64,000 nt of DNA from assembly GCF_030272615.1 (NCBI RefSeq), contig NC_081411.1:181684977-181748976 (forward strand), written 5' to 3'. The notes beneath the pieces were generated by a model. The model was not told the origin of the DNA. It worked only from the letters and a program-made list of their open reading frames with translations, and made no database searches. Both the position numbers and the translations under genes were made by a program. This document shows positions 23,101 through 33,975 of this stretch, in pieces (the stretch's first letter is position 1; the number at the start of each line of letters is the position of its first letter). The stretch comes from Cryptomeria japonica. Its lineage: Eukaryota; Streptophyta; Pinopsida; Cupressales; Cupressaceae.

Positions 23101-23560
23101 TTATGAATTAACTTAAATGAATTAATAAAAGAAAAACCTCAAAATTCAATCATAATTTAATACATGAAAATATAAATTCTGAATTAAAGAAAAGTAAATA
23201 AAAAATCCCTAAATTTAGAAATCCATACCGTATGTACGAGGAATATTTCTCTCCCTCTTTGCTCATTTTTTTCACAATATTGGAAAATTCAAAAATTATT
23301 TTTTCTTTACTGAAAATTATACAGTCCAATTAGAAATTTGGATTTTTGCATTTTTAGAAAAAAATAATCTTCACAGCCCAAAAAATATTAAAAATAGAGT
23401 TTAATATTTCCCAAGGAACAACTATAAATCTTGTTTCCCAGGGGGGAATTTGGCCCTAGGCCACTCAGTTAAGGACTTCTAAAATTCTTCCTCGCGTATG
23501 TTCATTTACATTTTCAAAATTTTAATGTCTAAAATTAAATTTGTTTGGGATTTGCATTAA
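20185..23560. other. AT-rich intergenic DNA, possible LTR debris at 20,880-21,540
   Basis: No gene recognised. Around 20,920-21,110 a 'gagagggggttac' purine run and a phrase like 'cccattgggttttctcc' are reminiscent of copia-type LTR/PPT text, but no boundaries could be set. The stretch 22,560-23,420 is very AT-rich with long T and A runs. Confidence 0.4.
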
Positions 23561-24168
23561 GTCAAGCAAAGCTTGCAGAGTGATTGGAGGATACACAGTA
23601 ATAGAAACAGAGCTTACTATTGCAATTATTAAAACTTGAACCTAGATCCCAACACCTGGACTCCTGCAAGTCCTATTCCCAAGACTAATCCTTACAAGAA
23701 GCCTCCATGGGGTTGGCCAACATATGTAACATGGGACTCTCACTCCAAGGCAGTCAATGAAATAAATGCTAATTTTAGAAGTAATGAAGGCTATGGTGAA
23801 AGACAACGCAACTGGCCTACTTACAGAGGTGGAAGTGGCAACGCGAGGGGCCATAGCATCCACAGCCTCTTATATGCATATTCTAGCCCAAATCTAACCA
23901 TTGGCAATTGGAGAAGGCATGGGAATAATATTTTCTTCCTCGTGACTTTACAAGCCTAGAAGTGGTTAAATCTAATGCCAATGCTTAGCACATAATAGCA
24001 GATAGTTGAGCAAAGCTTGTAGAGTGATTAGAGGATGCATAGTAACAACAATAGAGCTTACTATTGCAATTATTCAAACTTGAACCTAGATCCCAATGCC
24101 TCGACTCTTCCAGGTTTTATGCTTGAGAGTAATCCTTACAAGCAGCCTCCATGGGGTTGGCCAACATA
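23561..24168 (+). repeat. Pair of 164-bp direct repeats about 444 bp apart
   Basis: Copy 1 is 23,561-23,724 and copy 2 is 24,005-24,168. Both run from a 'gcaaagcttg(c/t)agagtgatt' start to 'cctccatggggttggccaacata'. One frame of each gives related peptides starting NLNLDPN and ending PPWGWPT. That frame stays open in copy 1 to 23,957 but stops after WPT in copy 2. The repeats do not match an element I can name. Confidence 0.7.
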
Positions 24169-25415
24169 AATGATTAAAAAAATGGTCTCTTAATGAGCTT
24201 GCTTGGGCTAATCTGAAATTTGAGAAGGTGAAGTTGGTGGAGTGATCCAAGCTGAGGGAAGGATGGTATTATTAGTTAATAGATTTTTCTTCCCAAAGTA
24301 ATTATAAGAAAAACTCAATATGCTCAGCATGAAAGATAAATAAGAAGCTAACAGTTGGAGAGATTACTAGTCAAATCAACAATCTTCCATTGAATTTTAG
24401 ACGTACAACTACCTCATATGATCTAATTCTAACTTTCTGGGTAAGATTTTCACCGGAAAGTGGGAAAGGAAAACTAACACTCATTCATCACCATGATACA
24501 AATGTGATTATGAATTTAGAAAGAAAAAGAAACTGAGATAAATGACACAAAGTTCACTCACTTAGTGCTCACAATAGATAATTAGGAAAAATGAGCAAAG
24601 TTCCCTTTTAGATGGTATGATTACTTCCAGACTCAAAGTTTTGATAATAATCACACTCACAATCTAATATGACAGACAAAAGATATCAAGAATGATTGTA
24701 GATCACTAAGTATATGACAATCAAAAGGAAACTTAATGGAACGCAAAGACTCAGAAAATTCCTTTATTTCTTAACACATTCAAAGAGTTCAAATACTCTA
24801 CTTCTATACATCAAGATTATGCTTCCAAAGAAAAACACACTACCATCTCTCCCTTACAAAGCTAGAACAAAAATGCTTCCTTATGATCGAGTCTCACTCA
24901 TATGACAAAGCATAAGGGGGATCATAATTTTCCCCTTCCATAATTTATTAATTGCATATTTAAAGATTCTCCAATATAACCTTTTTACATTCACATGAAA
25001 TTGCTGCCCTCAAAATGATTTAAAACGTCTTTAAATGTTAAAAATTATTGTAACTAAACTATAAAGAAATTGAGAAATTTTTAATTTCTCCTATAAGTAC
25101 TTTTGAGTAAATTCACTACGGGTTAATCAAGCATCTTGGGGCCATAAAAGTTTGTGACCAATTATGATAATTAAAAGAAAACGTGGATTTGTTAACCATT
25201 TTTTTACATCTCACAAAATTGAGGTACTTCCTTTGTAAACTAGCCCTACCAACCATATCACTCCATAAAGAAAATATTAAAATAACATATTATATGAGCT
25301 TGTATGGCCATAAAATTAAAACTGCAAGGGACACTTAAGATCACAATATTAAGTGGGATGTCTTTAGATTTAAGTAATTTGCAACATTTTTTTGGATGCA
25401 TTTTGGACTTGTGAA
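24169..25415. other. Unassigned AT-rich intergenic DNA
   Basis: No recognisable coding region, RNA gene or repeat structure. Confidence 0.45.
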
Positions 25416-25640
25416 TCAGTGAAGTCGAGAAATTGGGAATTTTTGGAATATTGGAACCCTTTGAAGTCGGAAAATCGAGGAATCGCAGAACTTTGGAACA
25501 CCAGAACCATTTGAAGTTGGCAAATCAGACATTTTAGGAACTATAGGACTATCAAGAAATCGAACATTTTTGGAACTTTGGAACTATCGAGAAATCAACC
25601 ATTTTTAAAACTTTGGAACTTAAAAACTTGAAAAAGATCG
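25416..25640 (+). repeat. Degenerate short repeats (35-50 bp) of 'gaaatc...tttggaact' type
   Basis: Five or so imperfect units, each with an 'agaaat(c/t)' or 'gaagt(c/t)gg' start and a 'ttggaac' end. They lie directly upstream of the decayed LINE RNase H and may be part of the same element or a separate microsatellite-like expansion. Confidence 0.45.
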
Positions 25641-25694
25641 ACTATGAACTAGGACTTAAAAATTTAAATTTGGTCAAGTTAAGAAAAAGGGCCA

Positions 25695-26823
25695 ACAGGT
25701 ATAAAATTAACTTTGATGGGGCCTCAAGGGGTAACCCATAATCATCGGGAGCTAGATTTGTGGCATGAGATTGAGAGGGAAATATTGGAACAATTGGAGC
25801 TTCAAAAATTGCAAAGGGACCAAACAATGAAGCTAAGACACAGGTGGTTATTAGAGCATAAAAAATAGGGAAAACATTGGACTTCTAAAAACTACATCTT
25901 GGAGGAGATTCTTTGATTATTAATAATGCAATAAAAAGGGTGAAATACATGCCTAAAATTTGAATAAATATAAAACCGTTTCTAGGCATTTATTAGAAAC
26001 TTTGAATAATTAGAAGTTGGACATGTGATGTGATCAAGGAACGTGCGGCAGTGACTCTTGATGATCGGTCGAAAAGTATGACGGAAGATTTTTATAATAT
26101 TGATCTCAATCTTTAAGTTGGAATAGTACGCCATCATTTCCATAAGCTATTAATGAAAGGGTGGTGGTAGGGTCATGTGACATGTATAACACTTGGTGCT
26201 CACAATTGAGAATGGGGGACGATTGCATTTTAATATAGAGGCCACCTTTTCCTTGATTACGCCAAGGAAACAGTTAACATTTATGGGCAAATTCACTAAG
26301 AAAAGAATGAAAAATATTTTGAAATTTGATGAAGGTATTTTCATTTAGATCATAGAAATATTTTTGGGTGAAGAGTTTTTGATGACTACACAAAGGTACA
26401 AGACGAATATAGACATTATGTTCAATGGTGGTAGCATGGGGGTTGGAAGTTCGATGGAAAGATGTTGAATGGGTGTTGAAGGGTTATGTGGAAAATTATT
26501 AGATGTATGGTCTACATTCGATGTTGGAAATGGTAATTTTGGCAGCAAGGTTTATGCCTGTAGAGGTGGCCAAGGGCACAAATGAGGAGACTTCTCAACA
26601 ACTCATGTCATTTATTCACTAGGCATAGGGGATGAACAAGGATGAGCACAAGGCAGAAGAATATATTAGTTGGGATTTGTTGATTCATTACCTACAAGCA
26701 AAGGAACAAGAGCGAGCCAAATGAAAGAGGAAGGCGGTGCTGAAGGAAGAACCAAAAGCAAGATTCAAGATGAAAGGCCAGTGGGTTAATGGGCCTTTGA
26801 AAGCAATGAGGAAGAAATGAAAA
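25695..26823 (+). pseudogene. Decayed LINE ORF2 C-terminus with plant-type RNase H
   Basis: One + frame reads KINFDGASRGNP with the first catalytic Asp, then IAKGPNNEAKTQVV with the catalytic Glu, then LHLGGDSLIINNAI with the second Asp. This is the standard order of the RNase H found in plant LINEs. At least six stops interrupt the first 390 bases, and the last catalytic Asp region (about 26,030-26,090) is unrecognisable. A Lys/Glu-rich C-terminal frame (SWDLLIHYLQAKEQERAK and onward) closes at a TGA near 26,818. The endonuclease and RT are missing, so this is a 5'-truncated LINE. Confidence 0.65.
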
Positions 26824-27916
26824 GAAAAACACTATTTTTTATTTAAAGCTTGTTTATGTAGTTAATTGAATGAGTGTTATATGTTTAAATTGCTAAATTG
26901 TATAAATGGGTGTATAGGGCAGAATATTGGTAGGCTGGGCTAGGGTTTTGGTTGATACTTTGTCATACTATGGACATCATTTTGGAGCAAATTTTGGCAA
27001 TATTTCTTTGTGATGTGGGATAAATGATACTAAAACTTATGTACTTTCTTTTGAATATCAATAAAATACATATAATTATCGATAAAAAAATAATTAAAAA
27101 ATTTATGTTTTTCAAAAGTATTAAAAAATAAAATGATTTCAAAAAGATATATAAAATACAATTATAAAGAATATATATAATAGTTAGCTTTTTTAAATAG
27201 AGACATTTGTATTTAATTTAATTTAATTTAAATGAAATCAAATCCCTATAATTGGTTTTATTATCTATATTTTGACATTAAAATTAAATTATTAAAATTT
27301 ATATATCTATTTAGAAAAATAATTTTATTTAGAATATTATAAATAATAATTAAAAAAAATCTATTTAATGGGTCTTTGAAAGCAATGATGAAGAAATGAA
27401 AAGAAAAACATTGTTTTTTGTTTAAAGATTTTTTATGTAGGTACTTGATCGAGTGCTATATGTTTTAAACAGCTAAATTGTATAAATGGGTGTATAGGGC
27501 AGAATACAAGTAGGAAGGGTAGGGTTTTGGTTGATGTTTTGTCAGACTATGGATATCTTTTTGAATAAAATTTTGGCAATGTTTGTTTGTGATGTAGGAA
27601 AAATGATAGTACAACTTATGTACTTTTATTTGAATATCAATAAATGCATATAATATTGATAAAAAATGATTAATTTTTTTATGATTTTCTAAAAGTATTA
27701 AATAATAGAATGATTTCAAAAAGATATATAAAATATAATTATAAAGAATACATATAACTATTAGGTTTCTTTTTTTCAATAGAAATATTTATATTTAATT
27801 TAATTTAAACTAAATTAAATTTCTATAATTGATTAAATTATTATTTATATTTTCACATAAAAAAGAACTATTAAAAATTATATATCTATGTATAATAATT
27901 TTATTTTATTTTTTAT
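26789..27916 (+). repeat. Two tandem copies (577-bp period) of the LINE 3' end
   Basis: Copy 1 is 26,789-27,365 and copy 2 starts at 27,366 with the same 'gggNctttgaaagcaatga' string. Each holds the last LINE codons, a 3' UTR with an AATAAA-type signal followed by an A-rich run (about 27,058-27,100 and 27,648-27,672), and an AT-rich flank. Copy 2 is cut at about 27,917 by the minus-strand LINE, and AT-rich sequence like the end of copy 1 resumes beyond that LINE near 34,030. Confidence 0.75.
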
Positions 27917-28068
27917 ATTAGATATCGAGAGTCCAAAATCGAAGAGTTTATACAAAAAGAGAGAGCGGGAGGTAGAGCCTCAACCGCCAAACCGTGAAAC
28001 TAGAGAGAGTAATATATACATTTATCTCCTAATCATATCAAAATATGGGGACGTAGTAGAGTATAGCA

Positions 28069-28326
28069 CTATTGGAGAACCTCATCCTGGTCCTCCAGCC
28101 ATGTGGTCCAGCCTTGTTCTCCTTCCATCCATACCACCTTCTTTCTTGCTAGGATCTGGGAGCACATCTCTATCCTGTTGAAGGGAGGAGGCCTGCTGTC
28201 CTGTAGATCCTTTTTCAGCTTCTTTACTGCCTTATCAAAGGAGGTCTGATTCTCTGCAAGCTTGGCCCATTCGTAACCATCTTGCATCTCATAAACAAAC
28301 ATGGTCGCTCTGCCATCTTTGAGGAA
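28069..28326 (-). pseudogene. C-terminal module of LINE ORF2 (GYEW...EGxQGWxxW)
   Basis: Follows a TGA at about 28,325 in the frame of the preceding segment. It reads YEMQDGYEWAKLAEN, a Lys/Asp-rich helix (SFDKAVKKLKKDLQDS), then VVWMEGEQGWTTWLE. The same pattern is present in the separate LINE 3' fragment at 37,861-38,269 (ILTWEVSQGFSW, then LANFIRDLQTL, then LRWNEGPQGWIAWVD). It is thus a conserved last part of this LINE family's ORF2. I know no function for it. Confidence 0.55.
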
Positions 28327-28707
28327 TCACAAGAGTTTGTTTCTCTCAATGTTCATTAGAAAGCAGAGCTGCACACCAATTTTGTAATGTGTGAGTTTTT
28401 TTAAAAACTCAGTACGTTCCCTTGTAATACCTTGAAACTTCTCCTCATTCCTAAGTTTCCAAATAAACCAAAGAATGTAAGAAGATAGAATTTGCCAAAC
28501 TAGATTAGTATCCTTCCTCAGTCCTTGAATAAAACCAGTAACTATATCAAGAGTGTAAACATATTCTATAATAGAAATTCCAAACAGTAGCCAAATTTCT
28601 CTAGCAAAAGGGCAGTCAAAGAAAATGTGGCGCACAGTCTCAGGTTTTCTGCAGACAAAACACCGATCATATGCAGCTGATTTATTCCTAATAGGTAGTC
28701 TATCCAA
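28327..28707 (-). pseudogene. LINE ORF2 reverse-transcriptase zinc-binding region (zf-RVT)
   Basis: The minus-strand frame reads RCFVCRKPETVRHIFFDCPFAREIW, the CxxC...HxxxxC pattern of the zinc-binding region that follows RT in plant LINEs. After it come ILWFIWKLRNEEKFQ and a frame-ending TGA at 28,327. The frame differs from that of the upstream 28,566-29,303 segment, so a frameshift lies in the overlap near 28,700. Confidence 0.7.
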
Positions 28708-29303
28708 TATAAGTTGCCATATGAAGCATTTGACCTTAGGGGGGATGGGGGATTGCCAAAGCTTCTCAAAGGCTTTTTGCCAAGTGTGGGGGTATGGTTG
28801 ACGTACAATAGAGTGTTGATATGTTCGATCACTAAGGTATCACTATTGAGTAGGGTATAGATAGACTTGGCTTTGATCTTGGGGAGGGTGGAGCCATCCT
28901 TCCATAGGAATGTAAGGTACCTATGGGCGTCTACTTGTGTGTTCTTAGGGAGATTAAAGGGAGTGCATGCATTTTTAATCATGTTGTAGGTCCTCTTATG
29001 TGATGCAGGGGGATCATACTTAGTGCTAAGAGCCTCCCAGCTGATAAGGTCATCATGTTCTAGGATATCCATAATATAATTGATTCCTTTATTATGCCAG
29101 TGCTTAGCAGAGCAACCTTGGGTTAAAGCAAGGGGTTTGGAGTTATGATGTAGGTTCCACCATATTGACCTTTCACTGTGGAGGGTATTTTCACAGTTAA
29201 TGCTAGAGTTGTTAATAAGACCACACACATGCTCCCAAGATTTCCAGATGGATTTAAACACCCAGGTGCCTTTGATAGACACAGGGAAACCGCCTACAAT
29301 CAA
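28566..29303 (-). pseudogene. LINE ORF2 region between RT and zinc-binding motif
   Basis: Minus-strand frame with VSIKGTWVFKSIWKSWEHV near the start and an IWWNLHHNSKPL motif. The corresponding stretch of the second LINE can be read at about 44,540-44,700 (FIWKACQ, IRWNQLIQF, MPFVDV). A stop separates it from the RT at about 29,304-29,324. Real homology ends near 28,700, where the frame shifts to the zinc-binding segment. Confidence 0.6.
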
Positions 29304-29324
29304 ATCACTGAGCGGGAGGGCTTT

Positions 29325-30107
29325 TCAGGATTTGGCAGTTTTGGGAACACCGTTTTGTATGTTTCTTCTAGGGAGGATTTTCCAAGGTTCTTGTCCTTCC
29401 AATGAGTGAAATATCCATTTGGCTGCGAGGGAGATACCTTGCAGCCTAAGATCCTTGAGGCCTAGCCCACCAAGTTTTTTGTTTAAGTGGCACCAGGTCC
29501 ACTTGACTGCGTGAGCTTTTCTTTTACCCTTGCCATCAGACCATAGGAATCGTCTGATAGCCTTTTGGATTTCAAAGACTTGGTAGTTGCTGAACATCCA
29601 CATAGAGCAGTAGTATATGTTGTAGGAAGACATGATTTTTTGGCAGACTTGAATCTTGCTAGCAAGGGAGAAGACCCTATTGTCCCACTTGTTGAGTTTA
29701 CTGTCTATTTTTCCCTTGACCCAACTCCACATGTCTTTAAGAGAGGGAGATACAGAAAAGGTGATATCAAGGTATCTGACTAATTTATTTGGTCCTCCCC
29801 ATGCATATCCAAACTGGTGAAGCCAGTCCAGAGGGTTATCTTTCGACCCAAGTAGAATGGATTTGGTGCTAGACATCCGGGCTCCAGATGCTATACCAAA
29901 GGTGTCAAGTTTTTTATTAAGGGAATCAATATTGTGCCTTGAGAGCTTCAGGAACAACGAGGTATCATCAGCAAACTGGATGTTGATCAATTCAGAGTCG
30001 TTCGGCATAGTAATGCCTTGGACTCTGAGGGATAGGGTGTCATCTCTAAAGATATAGTATAGGGCATCTAATGCAATGACAAACAGAGCTGGGGCAAGGG
30101 GGCAACC
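29325..30107 (-). pseudogene. LINE ORF2 reverse transcriptase, C-terminal half with FADD box
   Basis: Starts right after the in-frame TAG at 30,108-30,110, with GCPLAPALFVIALDALYYI. It then has the catalytic FADDTSLFL box (the LINE version of YxDD), the thumb, and the conserved GLGLKDLRLQGISLAAKWI motif. It stays open to a stop at 29,325. Confidence 0.75.
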
Positions 30108-31001
30108 CTACCTAATTGATCTAGATAGAGGAATAGGTTGGGAGAGAGTCCCATTGACTTCGATCAAGGAAGACGTGTCCTTGAGGAGGATCAAAACATA
30201 ATAATAGAACTCGCTAGGGAAGCCAAAGGCAGAGAGCATCATGAGGATGAAGTCCCATTCCACCCTGTCATAAGCTTTCTCAAAGTCGACAAGGAACATG
30301 ACAGCATCTTGGTTTGAGGTTTTGGCCCATTCTGTGGATTCCCAACTAGTTACAAGATTCTCCAAGATATATCTGCCTTTAATGAATCCTGTTTGGGTAG
30401 AGCAGATGAATTTGGGAAGGATCTTCTCAAGGCGAGAGGCTAAGGCTTTGGCTAGGATTTTGTAGGAGACGTTGAGGAGGGTGATTGGCCTCCAATTTTT
30501 AATTAGGGCTTTGTCCCCCTCTTTTGGAATAAGCTTAATAATACCCCTATTTATGAACTCCCCCACGGTGCCAGTGTCAAGGGCTTCATTGTAGATATCA
30601 TAGAGGTCATTAGAGATCCAGTCAATGTTGGTTTTGTAGAATTCAGCAGGAAGTCCATCGGGGCCTGGTGCCTTGTTATCCTTGAGAGCCTTAATAGCAT
30701 CCTTAATTTCTTGCACGATTATCTTAGCTTTGAGGAGGCGAGCTTCATTCTCAGAGATTCTATTAGGAATAATGGTCCTAGACTTGGTACGAGCATCTAT
30801 CGAGGCCTCATTATCCTCTGAGGTAAACAGAGTCTTGTAAAACACTTCAAAGGCTTCTTTGATATCATTGATATCCAGGAGTTCCTTATCATCTATCGTT
30901 ATTCTATCTATTTTTTCTCTGGTCTGTTTTTGCTTGAGTAGATTAAAGAATATTTTGGAGCCTTTATCACCAAATTGGAGCCAGTTCTTACGGGCTTTCA
31001 T
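30108..31001 (-). pseudogene. LINE ORF2 reverse transcriptase, N-terminal half
   Basis: Minus-strand frame from WLQFGDKGSKIFFNLLKQK through the RT fingers and palm: APGPDGLPAEFYK, GIIKLIPKEGD, NWRPITLLNVSYKILAKALA, TQTGFIKGRYI, and the first catalytic Asp in FLVDFEKAYDRVEWDF. It ends at a TAG (30,108-30,110) where the family has a Gln codon before GCPLAP, a single C-to-T type change. The ATG at 31,001 is merely the first ATG of the open stretch; a stop lies just upstream. Confidence 0.78.
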
Positions 31002-31196
31002 TAAAGAACCTTTGATTTTAACCTACTAGTGTTTTCTGAGGATATTTCTAGCCTCGGAGACCTGTTTGGCCAAGGTAGGGGAAGAGGGCTGCAGTTGAAT
31101 TTCATGTTCCAGGGAGTGAAGCCAAAGAGTAAGGGTTTTTTCTAGGTATCTAAAGTCCTTGACTTTTTTCTGGCCAATGGTTTGGAGTAGTTTCTG

Positions 31197-31725
31197 CTAG
31201 GAGGAAATGATCCTCATCCATCTAAGAATGCGGGATTGGGGGAGATGAGGTTGCATATTGAAGAGTCTAGCTATTTTGATGGCATTTAGGACTTCCTCAT
31301 CTTGCAGCAGGGAAGTGTTAAGTAAAAATTTCTTATTGCGAGGGTGGCTAGGGGTGATGGAGTTCCTGATGTTAATGATGGAAGTGATCAGATAGGGTAG
31401 TTGGTAAGACTGCAACCGCATTCCCAAACTGATTGGGGGAAAAGGAGGAGAAGTCCTTATTAGCATAGAATCTATCTAGCCTGGAGTAGATTCTATTAGT
31501 GTTTTGCTGAAAGTTGTACCAAGTGTACCATAGGTTGGGGGTATCAGGTTTGGTGCCTTCCAAGGGGTCAAATAACTACAGATGTTGTTTAAACTTGTCC
31601 CAGTGAGGTCTTTCTAAAGTTTTCCATTCAAACGGAAGTCCCCCAACCTTGTCATCTTGGCATTTAGTCATGTTAAGGTCTCTAGCCATGACCCAGGGGA
31701 TATTTGGGAGGGATGTTAGGCAATT
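31197..31725 (-). pseudogene. LINE ORF2, endonuclease C-terminal part and linker
   Basis: Two overlapping minus-strand frames carry one protein: RIYSRLDRFYANKDFSSF and the catalytic-loop equivalent LSDHFHH (to 31,372), then, after a frameshift near 31,400-31,460, a linker with FLLNTSLLQDEEV to a stop at 31,197. The SDH motif is the last conserved block of the apurinic-type endonuclease. Another stop or frameshift between 31,564 and 31,726 separates it from the endonuclease N-terminus. Confidence 0.65.
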
Positions 31726-32094
31726 CTAGAAGGATATTCTTTCCTTGTAATCGTTAGATGCATGTATGGAGCATATGCCAAAGCAAGTTCTTTTTACATC
31801 TAATGTAACCCAAGCCACTCTATTATAGGGGGAGCTTTCTTTATCCTTGAGGTACATTATCCATTTAGGGGCAATAAGAAGGCCAACTCCTCCCTTTCCT
31901 CTTGGGTGGTTGGTACAGATTTTGATTGCATCTCTCCAAATAAATTCAAGTGTGGTGTTGAGGGAGAACCCAACAGGTTTAAGTTCTTGTAACATCAGAA
32001 AATCTAAGTATTTATGGTAATCTAGAAATCTTTTAATAACAAATTTCCTGTCAGGCGACTCAAGGCCTCGAATGTTCCATGATATGTACTTCAT
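31726..32094 (-). CDS. LINE ORF2 start: apurinic-type endonuclease N-terminus
   Basis: The ATG at 32,094 begins MKYISWNIRGLESPDRKF with the conserved Asn of motif 1. The catalytic Glu follows in LMLQELKPVGFS, then GKGGVGLLIAPKW and CFGICSIHASND. This endonuclease nicks target DNA to prime reverse transcription. The start is convincing because ORF1 ends only about 20 bases upstream, as is usual for L1-type LINEs. The frame breaks at 31,726. Confidence 0.75.
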   Translation of the reverse strand: MKYISWNIRGLESPDRKFVIKRFLDYHKYLDFLMLQELKPVGFSLNTTLEFIWRDAIKICTNHPRGKGGVGLLIAPKWIMYLKDKESSPYNRVAWVTLDVKRTCFGICSIHASNDYKERISF

Positions 32095-32114
32095 TAAAGT
32101 GGAGGATTTAAGAG

Positions 32115-33755
32115 GGGCTGGTAGGGAGACCGTGTTGATCTCTAGGCTTCTTCTTGTTTTTGGAGCCCATAGGTCTACCTTTCTTTTTATTTAAGGAGTA
32201 TCCTTTCATAAGTTCCTCATCATCTTCGCTATTTTCGGGAGGCTCAGCTCTCATATCTGAATTTCCTCCTATGTCAGACCCAGACATCTAGGAGCCTAGA
32301 AAGCCAAGGAGCATCGTGCTAGATCTAATTTCTTCTAGACCCTTATTGGCATAAATAAATTCTATAATATGATTGTCCTGTAGTTCTTTGAGCATAGATG
32401 CAGTCGAGGGGTTGATGGTGCTAGTATCAGTAATAAGTCCTAGAGGAGACCGATTGTTTGGGGGTTCCAGATCTGAGGATCATTGCAGGGTTATCACTAA
32501 CGCTAGCATCATCAGTGCCACAATTAGGGTTTTCCAGATTTTTGACCATATTTTTAACCACAGAATTGACAGGGGTTTGTGCAAGGTCCTGGGGTTTATG
32601 ATTAGAGGCCAATTGGTTGGTATTTGAGTGGCTATGGTTTAGGGCATTGTGATGGGTAGTTTTACATCTTCATTTCCTTGAAGTAACAAGTTGAAAGCAA
32701 TCAAAGGGCAATTCTACAAGGTCTTCTAGAGGGTCAGAAACCAGGATGAGGGGTTCAGGGGCCAAAGGTGCGTGGTCAGGCTTCAGTGGGTTTACTCCAT
32801 TAAGATTGGAACCAGGAGCCTCGGTCACCATGTTAGCTTAGTGAAGAGGAGGAGAATTTAGGTCATTAATGGTTTTAGGGTTTACAGAAGTCTCAGCTGA
32901 ATTATTCTTTTGTTTCCTCTGATTAATAATTGGGCAATTTTTACGAATATGCCCTTCTTTCTTGCAGAGAAAACATGCATTCAATCCTCCAAGCATTTCA
33001 ACCGGATAGACGAATGTGTCTCCATTAATATTTAGGTTTAAAGATGGTGGGATGTCGATTCCAGGCTTAATTGAGACAAGCATTCTTGCTTTAAGGTTGG
33101 GTACTAACCGAGCAGTTTCATCAATCCGAATTGTTTTGCCAAATGGTTCCATTAATTGGGGAAGAAAATGCACAAAAAGGGAGGGACATCTTTGAGGATG
33201 ACCCACCTGGGAGAGGATAGTGCGAGGACTTCCTCATTAACCACCTCCGGAGACTAAGCTAGGGCTCGAAAGGAGGTATTCCCGACTGTCCAGTACTAGC
33301 ATTTAAGTGCTTCCGATTGGGATTCATGCGAGTTAAAAAAAATGAGGAAAAGACCTCTTTGTATTTGTCTACAGAACGTGATTTTAAGCCCTAATTTAAG
33401 ATTCCATAGATTATGAAACCAATCATCTACGAATTTTCTAGGTGGGCATTTTTGAGCATCAACATAGGCAAAAAAGATAGCAGTGTCACATAACCTAAGC
33501 TTTTTCGAGGCAATTTCATTCAACATTCAACATTTCAATATTTGGCGAAATGCAGAAGGAGTCCGAGGTAATGCAAGGGCACTTACCGTCCTTACTGGGT
33601 CCTTCATCTGCAGGAGCCTTAAGGAATTGCGTCGACGAGTGGACTCCATTCGCAGGCAGGGCGACGGTCTCAGCGAAAGTTTTTTTTAGGGTTAAGTTTG
33701 TCTGCGACATGGGTTTAGATCTATTAATGGTATCTCCATCTGACTCTGCCTCCAT
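32115..33755 (-). pseudogene. LINE ORF1: RNA-binding protein with CCHC knuckle, broken
   Basis: Minus-strand from the ATG at 33,755 (MEAESDGDTINRSKPMSQ). N-terminal part 33,755-33,516; middle part 33,526-33,296 with a W...LWNLKLGLKITFC...GLFLIFF stretch like the DUF4283 domain of plant LINE ORF1; then 33,206-32,838 with RIDETARLVPNLKARMLVSI and the zinc knuckle CFLCKKEGHIRKNC (about 32,980-32,937). A Ser/Asn-rich and then basic tail (KKKGRPMGSKNKKKP) runs to about 32,115. A 7-base tandem duplication near 33,515-33,530 shifts the frame. Further breaks lie near 33,296 (stop), 33,180 (frameshift) and around 32,800 and 32,290 (stops). Confidence 0.7.
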
Positions 33756-33880
33756 TGGAGACTAGGGTTAGGGTCGCGTGGGATGAGTAGATGGTTGGAG
33801 TTAACCGTATTAATTGTTGCAAAGTAATTAAAACATAAAGCAGGTAAAGCAAGTGGACGAGGTAAGAAATGCAAACTGGG

Positions 33881-33901
33881 TGGAGGAGCTTAACTCCTCC
33901 A
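33881..33901. repeat. Perfect 8-bp-stem palindrome in the LINE 5' UTR
   Basis: TGGAGGAG and CTCCTCCA flank a 5-base loop (CTTAA). It lies about 125 bases upstream of the ORF1 ATG in the minus-strand LINE. Confidence 0.6.
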
Positions 33902-33975
33902 TGTAGATGTTGAGGTACCCACGTCAGCATCTGAGTGCCTCGATGCTGCTTCCACCTTCAGGGAGAGATCACGGC

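Larger units (their letters stand above)
27917..33975 (-). mobile_element. Near full-length L1-type LINE (non-LTR retrotransposon)
   Basis: On the minus strand from 33,975: a 5' UTR with a strong palindrome, ORF1 (zinc-knuckle RNA-binding protein, 33,755 to about 32,115), then ORF2 (32,094 to about 28,069) with endonuclease, RT and a C-terminal Cys/His region, then a short 3' UTR. All core domains of a plant L1-type element are present, but both ORFs carry frameshifts and stops, so the copy is dead. Ends were set from domain limits and from resumption of flanking AT-rich sequence; the 3' end is uncertain by about 50 bases. Confidence 0.85.

Noticed and set aside
27465-27779. 104-codon minus-strand frame
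   Set aside because: Lies in the duplicated AT-rich LINE 3' UTR; Tyr/Ile/Leu-rich by composition.
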